Source: Micrococcus terreus | Lineage (GTDB): Bacteria; Actinomycetota; Actinomycetes; Actinomycetales; Micrococcaceae | Direction: 5' to 3' | Assembly: GCF_900116905.1 (NCBI RefSeq) | Contig: NZ_FPCG01000008.1 | Span: 111,684 to 175,683, forward strand | DNA: 64,000 nucleotides | Part shown: positions 46,748 through 55,541 of the stretch, piece after piece | Position numbering within the stretch: the first letter of the stretch is position 1 | Layout of the letters: each line of letters opens with the position of its first letter | Notes under the pieces: generated by a model | Told to the model about the DNA's origin: nothing | Database searches by the model: none | What the model saw: only the letters and a program-made list of their open reading frames with translations | Program-made: the position numbers and the translations under genes

Positions 46748-46993
46748 TCAGATCTTGTGGTGGAAGATGCCTGTGACTTCCTTGCCTGCTTCCTCGTCGA
46801 CAGCAGGCTCCGAGGGCTCTTCGTTCTCGACCGCCCCTGCGGCAGCAGGGCTCTGGGGGGTCGGAGTCTCGGCCTGAGGCGTCGTCTGGGTCTGCTCCGG
46901 TTGCGGAGCGGCCGCGGCACCGGCGGCCGCAGTGTCTGCCGCGGCCGACTCAGGGGAGACGTCTGGGGTTCCGGCAGAAGAAGTAGTGCTCAT
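46748..46993 (-). CDS. Small acidic Ala/Pro-rich protein, unknown
   Basis: 81 residues, with no signal peptide or helix. Residues 1-65 are Ala, Pro, Thr, Gln and Glu; the end changes to a charged stretch EEAGKEVTGIFHHKI with a His pair. AAGGA 8 nt before ATG 46993 and a dedicated minus-strand terminator support a real gene. It follows the Tat-signal protein gene by 87 nt. No family recognised. The shape, a variable acidic leader with a short distinct tail, is precursor-like, but no modification enzyme is adjacent, so this is only a remark. Confidence 0.6.
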   Translation of the reverse strand: MSTTSSAGTPDVSPESAAADTAAAGAAAAPQPEQTQTTPQAETPTPQSPAAAGAVENEEPSEPAVDEEAGKEVTGIFHHKI

Positions 46994-47080
46994 GAAACGT
47001 ATCCTTTCGCCGAGGGAGAGGGGACGTGGCATCGTTCTCCCAGGCCAACTGGTGAGTGTCTGTGTTCAGGGATGAGAAGC

Positions 47081-47713
47081 CTAGAAGACCAGAGTCCGGC
47101 GGAAGGTGATCTCTTTCCCGTTCACGGTGACAGTGCGACGCAGGTAGACAGCATCGCCGTTCCCGCACGACCGCCACGCGATCCTGGACGTCGTGAAGCT
47201 GGGAGCTGTCACGGCCTCCCACCGCTCGGGGCCGGCAGGGCCACCGCCCCCGGTGTACACCCCCCCGTTGGTGGCCCATTGGAACTGGCCGTTGTACGTG
47301 CTGCGGTAGGCGTTGTATGTCTGCCCGGAGATCGTGACCTGTCCTTCGTACACGGGGGCGCTCCAGGCCCTATTGCCGCTGGTCCAGGTGAGTATGCCCC
47401 AAGACGTAGGGAAGTAGAAAACCAGTTGGGCGTTCGACGGAGGCTGCTGCTGATTGGAGAAGACCCAGAGGCCGCCGTTCGGGTACGCCCCGGCGCTGGA
47501 AATGCTGATCCGGGCGGCGTTGCAGTCCCGCGTGACGCGGACCCACCCGTTCAGCGCGTTCGCCGGAATGGGATCCGACGGGGACACCGCGAAGGACGGT
47601 GCAGCCGTGGCCAGGGCCACGACTGGGACGGACCAGGCTGCGCCAGCCACTACGCGGCGACGCGACAGACCAGACGAAGCAGCCTGGCGCTCCTCTACAG
47701 ATTCACGGTGCAT
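47081..47713 (-). CDS. Secreted protein with twin-arginine signal, unknown
   Basis: 210 residues. Tat signal SRRRVVAGAAWSVPVVALATA at residues 17-36 ends in APSFAVSP, a standard cleavage region. The mature domain of about 165 residues is Trp-, Tyr-, Ser- and Gly-rich, with two Cys (in TRDCNAARISI and AWRSCGNGDAV) that could form a disulphide. The start of the mature protein and the aromatic pattern resemble actinobacterial cell-surface proteins with immunoglobulin-like folds. No LPxTG motif is seen. Composition is less GC-biased than its neighbours. Function unknown. Confidence 0.75.
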   Translation of the reverse strand: MHRESVEERQAASSGLSRRRVVAGAAWSVPVVALATAAPSFAVSPSDPIPANALNGWVRVTRDCNAARISISSAGAYPNGGLWVFSNQQQPPSNAQLVFYFPTSWGILTWTSGNRAWSAPVYEGQVTISGQTYNAYRSTYNGQFQWATNGGVYTGGGGPAGPERWEAVTAPSFTTSRIAWRSCGNGDAVYLRRTVTVNGKEITFRRTLVF

Positions 47714-47876
47714 ACTGATGACCCCAACTCAATCGACTTCTGCTTGGAAAGTTGCCACCCGGAGGCGCGATGACACCGGGTATATGTGAGACAGCTCCCA
47801 GTTCTTCCCATACTCTCACATGAGAATTTCTGCTACAAGGTGATCAAGATCTCGCAGAGCGTTGCTCTGCCCGGCC

Positions 47877-48386
47877 TCAGACCCCGCCCAGAAGCACCGC
47901 GACCCACGCACCGAGCATCATCGGCGGACCGAAGGGCAGCCGGGTGGAACCGGTCGCCCGCCTGGAGAGCACCATCACCAGAGCCACCAAGCCGCCGATC
48001 ACGAAGCCCAGGAAGACCGCCTGCGCCCAGGCCTCCCAGCCCAGCCACCCGGTGTAGAGCCCGAGCCCGGCCGCCAGCTTCACATCGCCCAGCCCCAGGC
48101 CGCCGCGACTGCCCAGGTGGAGCATCAGCATCAGGACGGGATAGCCGATCAGCGCCACCGCGGACGGCACCAGCCGAGCCCCGCCGTCCAGCGCGGAGGC
48201 ACTCCACAAGGTCGCGGCGCCGCCGGCCACCAGGGCAGCCGTCCAGCGGTTCGGCAGCCGGTGCTCGCGCAGGTCCACCCGGACCAGCACCACGGCGCAC
48301 ACCAGCAGATGGACCAGCCCCGCGCCCACCAGCAGCGCCCAGAGCACCTCTCCACTTCTCCAGGCGTCGATCAGCAGTGCGGGCAT
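47877..48386 (-). CDS. Type IV prepilin peptidase (A24 family, TadV/CpaA type)
   Basis: 169 residues with five to six helices. Both catalytic aspartates of A24 peptidases are present: Asp38 in RVDLREHRLPN and Asp101 in GLGLGDVKLA (GxGD). No N-methyltransferase zinc domain, so it is the short form that trims prepilins of Flp/Tad type. No pilus genes are nearby; its substrates must be encoded elsewhere. Low-complexity Leu/Ala/Val composition is normal for the family. Confidence 0.9.
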   Translation of the reverse strand: MPALLIDAWRSGEVLWALLVGAGLVHLLVCAVVLVRVDLREHRLPNRWTAALVAGGAATLWSASALDGGARLVPSAVALIGYPVLMLMLHLGSRGGLGLGDVKLAAGLGLYTGWLGWEAWAQAVFLGFVIGGLVALVMVLSRRATGSTRLPFGPPMMLGAWVAVLLGGV

Positions 48387-48432
48387 GGCACCAGGCTACG
48401 GCGGCCGCGGTCCGGGCGTCCGCGCCCGTCCC

Positions 48433-48438
48433 TAGACT
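48433..48438 (+). promoter_or_regulatory. TAGACT -10 box for leaderless GNAT gene
   Basis: TAGACT 6 nt before ATG 48445; this supports ATG 48445 rather than GTG 48439 as the start. Confidence 0.5.
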
Positions 48439-48444
48439 GTGGAC

Positions 48445-49269
48445 ATGTCCTCGTCCCCGTCAGACACCGCGCCAGACACCGCCCAGCCGTCCCCGCGGCG
48501 GAGCGGGCTGCTGCCGCCCTGGTTCCCCGCTCCCGAGCCCGCGGACCTGCACGGCTGGTGGCCGCTGTTCGGGCTCCGGGCCGAGACCGAGCGTCTAGTC
48601 CTGCGCCCCGTGGCGGACGCTGACCTTCCGGCCCTGCTGGCCGCCGTGCAGCGCGGCATCCACCCCACCGGGCAGAACCCCTTCGGCGAGGTCCCCTGGT
48701 CCCAGGCCCCGGCCCAGGACGTCTGGCGGCAGACCCTGCAGCACATCTGGCGCACCCGCGCCGCCACCGGCCCCCGCACCTGGACCGTGCAGTGCGGCGT
48801 GTGGGACCGCCTCGGCGATCCGGACGGCCCCTGCGGCGGACCGGACGGGGAGCTGATCGGCCTGCAGGACGTCAGCGCGCAGAACTTCCACCTCACCCGC
48901 ACGGTGGAGACCGGGTCCTGGCTGCGGCATGACGTCCAGGGGCAGGGGCTCGGCCGCCAGGCCCGTACCGTCGGCCTGGTCCTGGCCTTCGACCACTTGG
49001 GCGCCCTCGCCGCGGAGACCAGCTGCGCCTCCTGGAACCAGGCCTCCCAGCGGGTCAGCACCTCCCTGGGGTACCGCTTCAACGGCGCCCACGTGCGCGC
49101 CTGGGGCCGCGAGCCGGAGACCGTGCTGCACTTCCGCCTCACCCCGGAGGAGTTCCTCCGCCCGCAGACCCCGGTGTCCGTCACGGGCATCGCCCCCGTC
49201 CAGGCCTTCCTCGGGATCCCCGCGGTCCCGACGCCGGCCCCGGCACCTTCAGGAGAGACCTCAGCATGA
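48445..49269 (+). CDS. GNAT N-acetyltransferase, RimJ/RimL type
   Basis: 274 residues. GNAT core after residue 45: ETERLVLRPVADADLPALL, LIGLQDVSAQNF, then the acetyl-CoA loop VQGQGLGRQARTVGLVLAF, and SCASWNQASQRVSTSLGYRF typical of RimJ/RimL-like enzymes. The first 40 residues and the last 40 are low complexity. Target amine unknown. Its stop overlaps the rhomboid start (ATGA), so the pair is co-translated. Confidence 0.87.
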   Translation: MSSSPSDTAPDTAQPSPRRSGLLPPWFPAPEPADLHGWWPLFGLRAETERLVLRPVADADLPALLAAVQRGIHPTGQNPFGEVPWSQAPAQDVWRQTLQHIWRTRAATGPRTWTVQCGVWDRLGDPDGPCGGPDGELIGLQDVSAQNFHLTRTVETGSWLRHDVQGQGLGRQARTVGLVLAFDHLGALAAETSCASWNQASQRVSTSLGYRFNGAHVRAWGREPETVLHFRLTPEEFLRPQTPVSVTGIAPVQAFLGIPAVPTPAPAPSGETSA

Positions 49270-49955
49270 CCTGGCGAGACGACATGGGCCTGACCGGCCC
49301 CGCCCAGCCGGCCACCCGACCCACCGGCGGCCTGTTCGGCCGACGGTCCGTGCAGACGGTCCCGGACCGGCGCCCGTCCGCCCTGGCCCGGGCCAAGCCG
49401 GTGCTCGGACTGGTGGTGGTGATGTGGGTGCTGGAGATCCTGGACATCGTTCTGCGCGGAGCGCTGGATCGGTTCGGCATCCGCCCCCTGGAAACCGAGG
49501 GGCTCGTGGGCGTGCTGGCCTCTCCACTGCTGCACGGCTCCATCCCCCACCTGATCTCCAACACCGGCGCCCTGTTGGTCCTGGGATCCCTCATCGCCTG
49601 GATCACTGGACGATGGTGGCTGATCACCGCCGGGATCTGGGTCCTCTCCGGACTGGGGACCTGGCTGATCGGCGGTCCGGGCACCCTGCACATCGGGGCG
49701 TCCGGCGTGGTCTACGGCTATGCGGCCTTCCTGGTGACCTACGCGATCCTCTCGCGCCGGCTGGCCGCCCTGCTGGCCGCCGTCGTGACCGTGGCGCTGT
49801 ACGGGGGGATCGTGTTCGGGCTGCTCCCGGTCAATCCGCACATCTCCTGGCAGGGCCATCTGATGGGCGCCGCGGCCGGGATCCTGGTGGCGTTCCTGGA
49901 CACCCGGCAGGCCCGTCAGGACCGCCGAGAACGGGCGATGGACCGCCTCAGGTGA
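49266..49955 (+). CDS. Rhomboid family intramembrane serine protease
   Basis: 229 residues, six helices. Ser146 in IGASGVVYGY and His198 in WQGHLMGAAAG form the catalytic dyad; the HxxxN element is HLISN at 95-99. Rhomboids cut membrane proteins inside or near the bilayer. N-terminal 40 residues are a soluble leader. Translationally coupled to the GNAT gene. Substrate unknown. Confidence 0.9.
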   Translation: MTWRDDMGLTGPAQPATRPTGGLFGRRSVQTVPDRRPSALARAKPVLGLVVVMWVLEILDIVLRGALDRFGIRPLETEGLVGVLASPLLHGSIPHLISNTGALLVLGSLIAWITGRWWLITAGIWVLSGLGTWLIGGPGTLHIGASGVVYGYAAFLVTYAILSRRLAALLAAVVTVALYGGIVFGLLPVNPHISWQGHLMGAAAGILVAFLDTRQARQDRRERAMDRLR

Positions 49956-49994
49956 CTCGTGAGTAGGATCACGGTCAAGAGTTCACGTTCTCCC

Positions 49995-50023
49995 TTGTCA
50001 TCCGAAGACGGGGGGCTTATGCT
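49995..50023 (+). promoter_or_regulatory. Promoter of candidate small RNA
   Basis: TTGTCA at 49995-50000, a 17-nt spacer, and TATGCT at 50018-50023. Good match to housekeeping promoters. It starts 39 nt past the rhomboid stop and points into a gene-free region that ends in a terminator. Confidence 0.6.
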
Positions 50024-50029
50024 GGAGTC

Positions 50030-50197
50030 GTTCATCAGCGGCCGTCGCGCCGATCATGGACAGCTGAGCTCCATGGCTCCGATCCCGTTTCAGGGGGCCA
50101 TGGCTCGGCGGACTGGCCGGGATCCCCTCATCCCCCCTCCACGGGGACTCGGCCCTCCGCCCACAGGGGCCGCTGCATCGCAGCGGCCTCTGTCTCG
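50030..50197 (+). ncRNA. Candidate structured small RNA, about 170 nt
   Basis: Unit bounded by a 17-nt-spaced promoter and a strong terminator between convergent genes. Elements in order: 10-bp hairpin 50071-50080/50094-50103, whose 5' arm also pairs with 50055-50060 as an alternative; a stem 50115-50119/50150-50154 with an inner CCCC-GGGG helix (50124-50127/50143-50146) and a 15-nt loop containing six C (50132-50137); then the terminator. The C6 loop recalls actinobacterial 6C RNA, but that class has two C-rich loops and I see one. An 80-codon frame crosses the region from GTG 49959 but has no family features. Confidence 0.55.
50165..50191. terminator. Terminator of the small RNA, shared with phoH side
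   Basis: 12-bp stem 50165-50176/50180-50191 including one G-U, with loop ATC. Followed by a T-containing stretch. Between the small RNA and the convergent phoH gene. Confidence 0.75.
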
Positions 50198-50218
50198 TTA
50201 ACCAGCCCCCTGCTCCGG

Positions 50219-51589
50219 CTAGAGCACGTCCTCCAGCAGCTCCGTGACCAGCGCGGCGATCGGCGAGCGCTCCGGACGGGTCAGGGTGACGTGGCCGAAC
50301 AGCGGCTGTCCCTTGAGGGTCTCCACCACGGCTGCGATGCCGTCATGCCGGCCCACCCGCAGGTTGTCACGCTGGGCCACGTCATGGGTGAGCACGATCT
50401 TGGAGTTCTGGCCCATCCGGCTCATCACCGTCAGCAGGGTGTTCTTCTCCAGGGACTGCGCCTCGTCCACGATCACCCAGGAGTCGTGCAGGGACCGGCC
50501 TCGGATGTGGGTCAGGGGCAGCACCTCGAGCATGCCGCGGTCCAGGACCTCCTCCATCACCTCGGTGGAGACCAGCGCACCCAGGGTGTCGAACACGGCC
50601 TGGCCCCAGGGGTTCATCTTCTCCGACTCGGAACCGGGCAGGTAGCCCAGCTCCTGACCGCCCACGGCGAACAGGGGGCGGAACACCACGACCTTGCGGT
50701 GCTCCTGACGCTCCAGCACGGCCTCGAGCCCGGCGCACAGGGCCAGTGCGGACTTGCCGGTGCCGGCCCGGCCGCCCAGGGAGACGATCCCCACCTCCGG
50801 GTCCAGCAGCAGGTCGATCGCCAGGCGTTGCTCCGCCGAGCGCCCGTGCAGCCCGAACACGTCGCGGTCTCCGCGGACCAGCTGGGTGGTGCCGTCCCGG
50901 CCCACCCGGCCGAGCGCCGAGCCGCGAGGCGAGGTGATGATCAGACCGGTGTTGACGGGAACGTCCGCCGTGGCGCTCAAGGTGACGGGGCCGCCGTCGT
51001 ACAGGTCATTGACGTCCTCCTCCGAGGCGGAGATGCTCACCGTCCCGGTCCAGCCGGAGCCCTTCACCAGCTCATTGCGGTACTCATCGGCCTGCAGGCC
51101 CATGGCCGAGGCCTTCACGCGCATGGGCAGGTCCTTGGAGACCACCGTGACGTCCCGCCCCTCCAACGCGAAGTTCTGGGCCACGGCCAGGATCCGGGAA
51201 TCGTTGTCCCCGGAGCGGAAGCCATGGGGCAGGACCTCGGTGGAGATGTGGTTCAGCTCCACGCGCAGGCTGCCACCCTCGGAACCGAGCGGCACCGGAC
51301 GGTTCAGCGAGCCGTGCTCCACCCGCAGCTCGTCCAGCAGGCGCAGGGCCTTGCGGGCGTAGTAGCCCAGCTCCGGGTCGTTGCGCTTGGCCTCCAGCTC
51401 GGAGATCACCACGATCGGCAGGATGACCTCGTGCTCGGCGAACCGCAGCAGGGCACGCGGATCGGAGAGCAGCACGGAGGTGTCCAGGACGTAGGTCCGC
51501 TCCCCCGTGCTCTGCCGGGTGTGATGGTCGCCGACCGCACCGGGGGTGACGGCGGGCTCGGGGCTCAGGGCGGTGCTCAGATGCTCCAC
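50219..51589 (-). CDS. phoH: PIN-domain PhoH family ATPase (PhoH2-like)
   Basis: 456 residues: PIN domain (about 25-160; [35 protein letters not shown] with its acidic residues) followed by a PhoH ATPase (Walker [13 protein letters not shown] near 255, Walker [17 protein letters not shown]). PIN-PhoH fusions are reported as ATP-dependent RNA helicase/RNases in mycobacteria. GTG 51589 is chosen for GGAG 5 nt upstream; the longer frame to 51931 runs antisense to nothing conserved and lacks family features. Confidence 0.92.
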   Translation of the reverse strand: MEHLSTALSPEPAVTPGAVGDHHTRQSTGERTYVLDTSVLLSDPRALLRFAEHEVILPIVVISELEAKRNDPELGYYARKALRLLDELRVEHGSLNRPVPLGSEGGSLRVELNHISTEVLPHGFRSGDNDSRILAVAQNFALEGRDVTVVSKDLPMRVKASAMGLQADEYRNELVKGSGWTGTVSISASEEDVNDLYDGGPVTLSATADVPVNTGLIITSPRGSALGRVGRDGTTQLVRGDRDVFGLHGRSAEQRLAIDLLLDPEVGIVSLGGRAGTGKSALALCAGLEAVLERQEHRKVVVFRPLFAVGGQELGYLPGSESEKMNPWGQAVFDTLGALVSTEVMEEVLDRGMLEVLPLTHIRGRSLHDSWVIVDEAQSLEKNTLLTVMSRMGQNSKIVLTHDVAQRDNLRVGRHDGIAAVVETLKGQPLFGHVTLTRPERSPIAALVTELLEDVL

Positions 51590-51842
51590 AGGGACTCCAG
51601 ACCGGGGCGCACGCCCCGCTGATCGAGGGGGTGGGATGGGACGGTCCGGCCCGAGGACCGGAGCGGCCCTCCGCAGTGCTGCCTGTGGTGGGGCATACGG
51701 CCTGGCCTTTCCGATCAATCCGCAGGAGGTGCGAAGCCGGGAGCGGCCGCGTCCTGCTGTTGACTGATGGCACCCACGGTAGACCGGACAGGTCTGCGGG
51801 TGGCCCGTGACACTCGACGGGACGGTAAACGTTGTGTGACGA

Positions 51843-52685
51843 TCAGGAGCCGAAGCGCCGTTGACGCGAGGCGTAGTCGCGCAGGGCACGCATGAAGTCC
51901 ACGCGGCGGAAGTCCGGCCAGAGGGCCTCACAGAAGTAGAACTCGGAGTAGGCCGACTGCCACATCAGGAACCCGGAGAGGCGCTGCTCGCCGGAAGTGC
52001 GGATCACCAGGTCCGGGTCCGGCTGGCCGCGCGTGTACAGCCGGTCGGAGATCTGCTCCACGGAGAGGTCCTGGGCCACCTCGGCGGCCGAGCGCCCAGC
52101 GGTGTCGGCTTCGGTGAGCAGCTCGCGGACCGCATCCACGATCTCTCGGCGGCCGCCGTAGCCCACGGCCACGTTCACGTGCACGCCGTCCACGTCCCTG
52201 GTGCGCTCAGCCAGTTCGGCGACCTGGGCGGCCAGGGCCGGCGGGAGCAGTTCGGCGGCTCCCACCGCCTGCACGCGGACCCGGTGTCCGTTCTCCAGTC
52301 CCTCGCCCAGCCGGTCCAGGGTCCCGCAGATGATCTGCACCAGCCGATCCAGCTCCTCCGGGGAGCGGTTGAGGTTGTCCGTGGAGAGCATGTACAGGGT
52401 CACGACCTTGATCCCCAGTTCATCGCACCAGCCCAGGAACTCCAGGATCTTGTCCGCCCCGGCCTGATGGCCGTCCGCCGTGGTGGCACCTGCGGCCTTG
52501 GCCCACCGACGGTTGCCGTCCAGCACCACGCCGATGTGCCCGGGCAGCCGTGCGGTGTCCAGGTCACCGGCCAGGCGACCCTCGTAGAACCGGTAGAGGA
52601 TCCGGCGAGGCACGGCCGGGACCAGCTCGGCCAGCTGCTCCAGGCGCTCCAGCCGTTGGCCTCGGTTCGTCCGGTCACCACTCAC
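51843..52685 (-). CDS. uppS: Cis-prenyltransferase (UppS / Z-isoprenyl diphosphate synthase)
   Basis: 280 residues. Extends allylic diphosphates with isopentenyl diphosphate in cis, making a carrier or its short precursor. Catalytic Asp56 in [12 protein letters not shown], then [28 protein letters not shown], and [19 protein letters not shown]. In mycobacteria the gene in this context (Rv1086) makes Z-farnesyl diphosphate, so a short-chain product is possible; chain length cannot be read. GTG 52685 follows GAGGTG. 253 nt before phoH. The carrier would serve the LCP, Pmt and flippase systems. Confidence 0.92.
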   Translation of the reverse strand: MSGDRTNRGQRLERLEQLAELVPAVPRRILYRFYEGRLAGDLDTARLPGHIGVVLDGNRRWAKAAGATTADGHQAGADKILEFLGWCDELGIKVVTLYMLSTDNLNRSPEELDRLVQIICGTLDRLGEGLENGHRVRVQAVGAAELLPPALAAQVAELAERTRDVDGVHVNVAVGYGGRREIVDAVRELLTEADTAGRSAAEVAQDLSVEQISDRLYTRGQPDPDLVIRTSGEQRLSGFLMWQSAYSEFYFCEALWPDFRRVDFMRALRDYASRQRRFGS

Positions 52686-52838
52686 GGCGGCTCACCTCTT
52701 TCGGATGCTGCTCGAACAGGTCCACACTGATGCTGCAGTCCACGGTACCGCCCCACCTCACAGGCACACCCCGTCCCACCCCGCGTCCCGCCCTGTGGCG
52801 GCGGCCACAGCGCCGCTACTGAGGGGTAACCCCAGGTC

Positions 52839-52844
52839 TAGAGT
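52839..52844 (+). promoter_or_regulatory. TAGAGT -10 box for leaderless hemolysin III gene
   Basis: TAGAGT 7 nt before ATG 52852, no ribosome site at usable spacing. Confidence 0.5.
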
Positions 52845-52851
52845 TGACCCC

Positions 52852-53553
52852 ATGAATCAGACCACCCCGCGCCGCTGGCGGATGGAACGGATCACCGATC
52901 GTGACCATCCGGAGTTCAAGCCACGACTGCGCGGCTGGATCCACGCGGTGATGGCTCCCCTGGCGCTGGCCGCCGGGATCGTGCTGGTCGTCTTCGCCCA
53001 GGGCACGGCGCTGACCTGGGCCACCGTGGTCTACGCCATCACCGGCCTGCTGCTGTTCTCGGTCTCGGCCACCTACCACCTGGTGCAGTGGGACCCGAAG
53101 GTCGCCCTGGTGCTCAAGCGGCTGGACCACACCAACATCATGCTGGTCATCGCCGGCACCTACACGCCGCTGGCGGTGGCCCTGCTGCCCCCGGAGAAGT
53201 CCACGCTGCTGCTGATCCTGGTCTGGGCCGGAGCCCTGGGTGGGGTGGCCTTCCGCCTGATCTGGACCAACGCGCCACGCTGGCTCTACACTCCCGTCTA
53301 CATGCTGCTGGGGCTGGCCGCGCTGCTGTACATCGGAGACTTCTTCGCCGCCGACCCCACCGCCGCCGTCCTGGTCTGCGTGGGCGGGGCCTGCTACATC
53401 ATCGGCGCGGTGTTCTATGCGCTCAAGCGGCCGAACATCCACCGCGAGTGGTTCGGCTTCCACGAGCTCTTCCACGCGTTCACGGTGGGCGGATTCGTCT
53501 GCCACTACATCGCCATCATGGTGGCGGTCCTGCGCACCTCAGCCCTGACCTGA
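52852..53553 (+). CDS. Hemolysin III / YqfA (PAQR) family membrane protein
   Basis: 233 residues, seven helices. Family residues: KPRLRGWIHAVMAPLA, SATYHLVQW with the first Ser and His, RLDHTNIMLVIAGTYTP with the Asp, and GFHELFHAFTVGGFVCHY with the C-terminal His pair. These match the metal-binding pattern of PAQR/hemolysin III proteins. Despite the name most members are not toxins; they are linked to membrane lipid homeostasis. Divergent from uppS as in M. tuberculosis (Rv1085c/Rv1086, from memory). Confidence 0.9.
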   Translation: MNQTTPRRWRMERITDRDHPEFKPRLRGWIHAVMAPLALAAGIVLVVFAQGTALTWATVVYAITGLLLFSVSATYHLVQWDPKVALVLKRLDHTNIMLVIAGTYTPLAVALLPPEKSTLLLILVWAGALGGVAFRLIWTNAPRWLYTPVYMLLGLAALLYIGDFFAADPTAAVLVCVGGACYIIGAVFYALKRPNIHREWFGFHELFHAFTVGGFVCHYIAIMVAVLRTSALT

Positions 53554-53573
53554 ACGGCCCGGCCGGTCCAGGG

Positions 53574-53975
53574 TCAGTCGCGGCCGGAGTCCGGACCCTG
53601 GGGCTGCTGGGTGGGCTGATCCAGGTACCCGGGGTACTTCTGACGCAGCCGCTCCTGTGGGTCCGGGACATCGCTGTCCGGGTTGCGGCGGATCTCCTCC
53701 GGCAGGTGGCTCTGGTACCGCTCCACCAGCATCTCCTCGGCGGTCTCCGAGCGGTGCTTGACGCGGCGGACCGAGCGGATCATCAGCCGGATCACGATGA
53801 TCGCCATGGCCACCATCAGCGCGGTGAACAGGAACCCCTCGATCCCGGGGGTCACCTCGGTCTGGTCCAGCCCGGGGCGCAGCGTGGGCTCGGGAATGGC
53901 CGGCTCAGGGGTGCTGGCAGGGGCCGGCGTCGCCGCGAAGAGCGCAGAGGACAGAGCGTGGAGAGGTGAGGTCAC
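53574..53975 (-). CDS. Single-helix membrane protein downstream of mca
   Basis: 133 residues: Ala/Pro-rich exterior N-terminus of about 45 residues, one helix (about 48-68, FLFTALMVAMAIIVIRLMI) and a charged cytoplasmic tail with HLPEEIRRNPDSDVPDPQERL. A small membrane protein lies in the same place beside mca in mycobacteria. GTG 53975 has a TAGACT box 8 nt upstream, 26 nt after mca. No family assigned. Function unknown. Confidence 0.7.
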   Translation of the reverse strand: MTSPLHALSSALFAATPAPASTPEPAIPEPTLRPGLDQTEVTPGIEGFLFTALMVAMAIIVIRLMIRSVRRVKHRSETAEEMLVERYQSHLPEEIRRNPDSDVPDPQERLRQKYPGYLDQPTQQPQGPDSGRD

Positions 53976-53983
53976 AGCAGTCC

Positions 53984-53989
53984 AGTCTA
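53984..53989 (-). promoter_or_regulatory. TAGACT box upstream of the single-helix protein
   Basis: TAGACT on the minus strand, 8 nt before GTG 53975. One nt farther than the other leaderless boxes, so weaker support. Confidence 0.35.
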
Positions 53990-54001
53990 TCCGACCCGCG
54001 C

Positions 54002-55024
54002 TCAGCGCAGGCCGGTGAAGAGATCGGTCTCCGGCAGGGTGGTCTCCACCCGGGAGTCGATCAGCACGTAGTCCTCCCACGGCCAGGTCCGGCGCAGCAG
54101 GGTGTTCGGCGCGGCGAAGAACGGCCCGTCCGGGTCCACCTGGGTGCGGTGGGCGCGCAGCGCGGCATCCCGCTTCTCCAGGTAGTCGCCCACGTGGATC
54201 TGCGTGGTGACCTCGTGCTGGGTGGGCCGCCAGGAGCCGGGCTCCGGTTCGTGATCCTCGTTCAACAGCCGCTCGTACCAGGTGATCCGGCTGGCGAAGG
54301 GCGACTCCTCCCCTGCGTCCAGGAACGCCTGGTGCAGGGCACGGTACTTGCTGGGGTTGAAGGCGCGGTCGTAGTACAGCTTGGACGGGGTCCAGGGCTC
54401 ACCGGTGCCGGGATAGCGCTCAGGGTCCCCGGCTGCGCGGTAGGCCTCCACGGTGATCTCGTGGGCCTTGATGTGGTCCGGGTGCGGGTAGCCGCCGATC
54501 TCGTCGTAGCTGATCACCACGTGGGGCTGGAACTCGCGGATCAGCCGGACCAGGGGCGCGGTGGCCTGCTCCAACGGCAGCGAGGCGAAGCAGCCGAAGG
54601 GCAGCGGGGGCAGCGGATCGCCCTCGGGCAGACCGGAGTCCATGAACCCCAGCCACCGGTGCTCGATCCCCAGGGCAGCACCGGCCTCCTCCATCTCGGC
54701 CCGGCGCACCCCGGTGAGGTCACGGTCCAGGCGGATGGTGTCCCCGTACCCGGGGTTGAGCAGGTCCCCCTGCTCGCCGCCGGTGCAGGTGGCCACCATG
54801 ACCTCGGCGCCGGCCTCCTCATAGGCGGCCATCATGGCCGCACCCTTGGAGGACTCATCGTCCGGGTGGGCGTGCACGGCCAGCAGGCGCAGCCCGTGCG
54901 AGGCGGGGACGCCGGCGGCCACGGTCTCAGCGCGCGACTCCTCGGACTCCGGCGTGCCGTAGTCCTCGTGTCCCACGGGGACGCCGAACTCGGCTCCGCC
55001 CTGTTCAGGGGTTGCGCTGCTCAT
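54002..55024 (-). CDS. mca: Mycothiol conjugate amidase
   Basis: 340 residues. Mca cleaves mycothiol S-conjugates to release a mercapturic acid for export, part of actinobacterial detoxification. Zinc site: HPDDE at 53-57 and the second His motif GGYPHPDHIKAHEI near 177-190. Also CTGGEQGDL and FMDSGLPEGDP. The C-terminal domain carries the usual PDGPFFA and RTWPWEDYVL. It is Mca rather than MshB by length and these motifs. AAAGGG lies 10 nt before ATG 55024. Divergent from DUF4307. Confidence 0.95.
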   Translation of the reverse strand: MSSATPEQGGAEFGVPVGHEDYGTPESEESRAETVAAGVPASHGLRLLAVHAHPDDESSKGAAMMAAYEEAGAEVMVATCTGGEQGDLLNPGYGDTIRLDRDLTGVRRAEMEEAGAALGIEHRWLGFMDSGLPEGDPLPPLPFGCFASLPLEQATAPLVRLIREFQPHVVISYDEIGGYPHPDHIKAHEITVEAYRAAGDPERYPGTGEPWTPSKLYYDRAFNPSKYRALHQAFLDAGEESPFASRITWYERLLNEDHEPEPGSWRPTQHEVTTQIHVGDYLEKRDAALRAHRTQVDPDGPFFAAPNTLLRRTWPWEDYVLIDSRVETTLPETDLFTGLR

Positions 55025-55051
55025 GGATGCTGGGCCCTTTCTGACCGCCGG

Positions 55052-55057
55052 TAGCAT
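55052..55057 (+). promoter_or_regulatory. TAGCAT -10 box for leaderless DUF4307 gene
   Basis: TAGCAT 7 nt before ATG 55065, helping choose among three closely spaced ATGs. Confidence 0.45.
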
Positions 55058-55064
55058 GGGGATG

Positions 55065-55541
55065 ATGCCTGAATCACTCGACTCCTCGCCGCCCCCTCTG
55101 CCGCAGGACAGCCTAGCCAACCGCTATGGCCGTGCCCAAAGCACCCGTGCCCCCAGCGGGACTGGACGCCGCCGTGGAACGTGGCTGGCCGTCGTCGGGC
55201 TGGTCCTGGCCGTGGCCGCCGCCGCCTGGTTCACCTTCTCCGACACCGCGCGGAACCTGACCTGGAAGGACGTGGGGTTCCGGATCGAGTCCCCCACTCA
55301 GGCGCAGGTGACCTTCCAGCTGACCAAGGATCCGGAGGACACCGTGGCCTGCGCCGTGCAGGTGCTCAACGAGCAGTACGCGGTGGTCGGGTTCCACACC
55401 GTGACGGTGGGTCCGGCCGAGGACGGCCAGGTCCAGACCCCCTCGGATGAGACGCAGTACTACGACGTGGACCTGCGCACCGATGCCGAGGGCGTCAGCG
55501 GCGGTGTGGAGTCCTGCTGGATCGAGGAGCCCACCGCCTGA
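55065..55541 (+). CDS. DUF4307 family membrane protein
   Basis: 158 residues: Pro-rich cytoplasmic leader with SLANRYGRA, one helix (about 40-58), and an exterior domain with the family text WKDVGFRIESPTQAQVTFQLT and two Cys (VACAVQVLN and VESCWIEE) that could pair. DUF4307 is an actinobacterial family encoded opposite mca (Rv1083-type). Function unknown. ATG 55065 is chosen from the TAGCAT box; 55056 and 55062 remain possible. Confidence 0.83.
   Translation: MPESLDSSPPPLPQDSLANRYGRAQSTRAPSGTGRRRGTWLAVVGLVLAVAAAAWFTFSDTARNLTWKDVGFRIESPTQAQVTFQLTKDPEDTVACAVQVLNEQYAVVGFHTVTVGPAEDGQVQTPSDETQYYDVDLRTDAEGVSGGVESCWIEEPTA

Noticed and set aside
46748..46993. 81-residue protein as a RiPP precursor
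   Set aside because: No leader-peptidase, cyclase or modification enzyme is nearby and the C-terminus lacks a known core pattern.
49959..50201. An 80-codon ORF starting 3 nt after the rhomboid stop
   Set aside because: Low-complexity product with no family features; it crosses the promoter, hairpins and terminator of the candidate small RNA.
52852..53553. Hemolysin III as a virulence toxin
   Set aside because: The sequence fits the PAQR membrane family, most members of which are not toxins.
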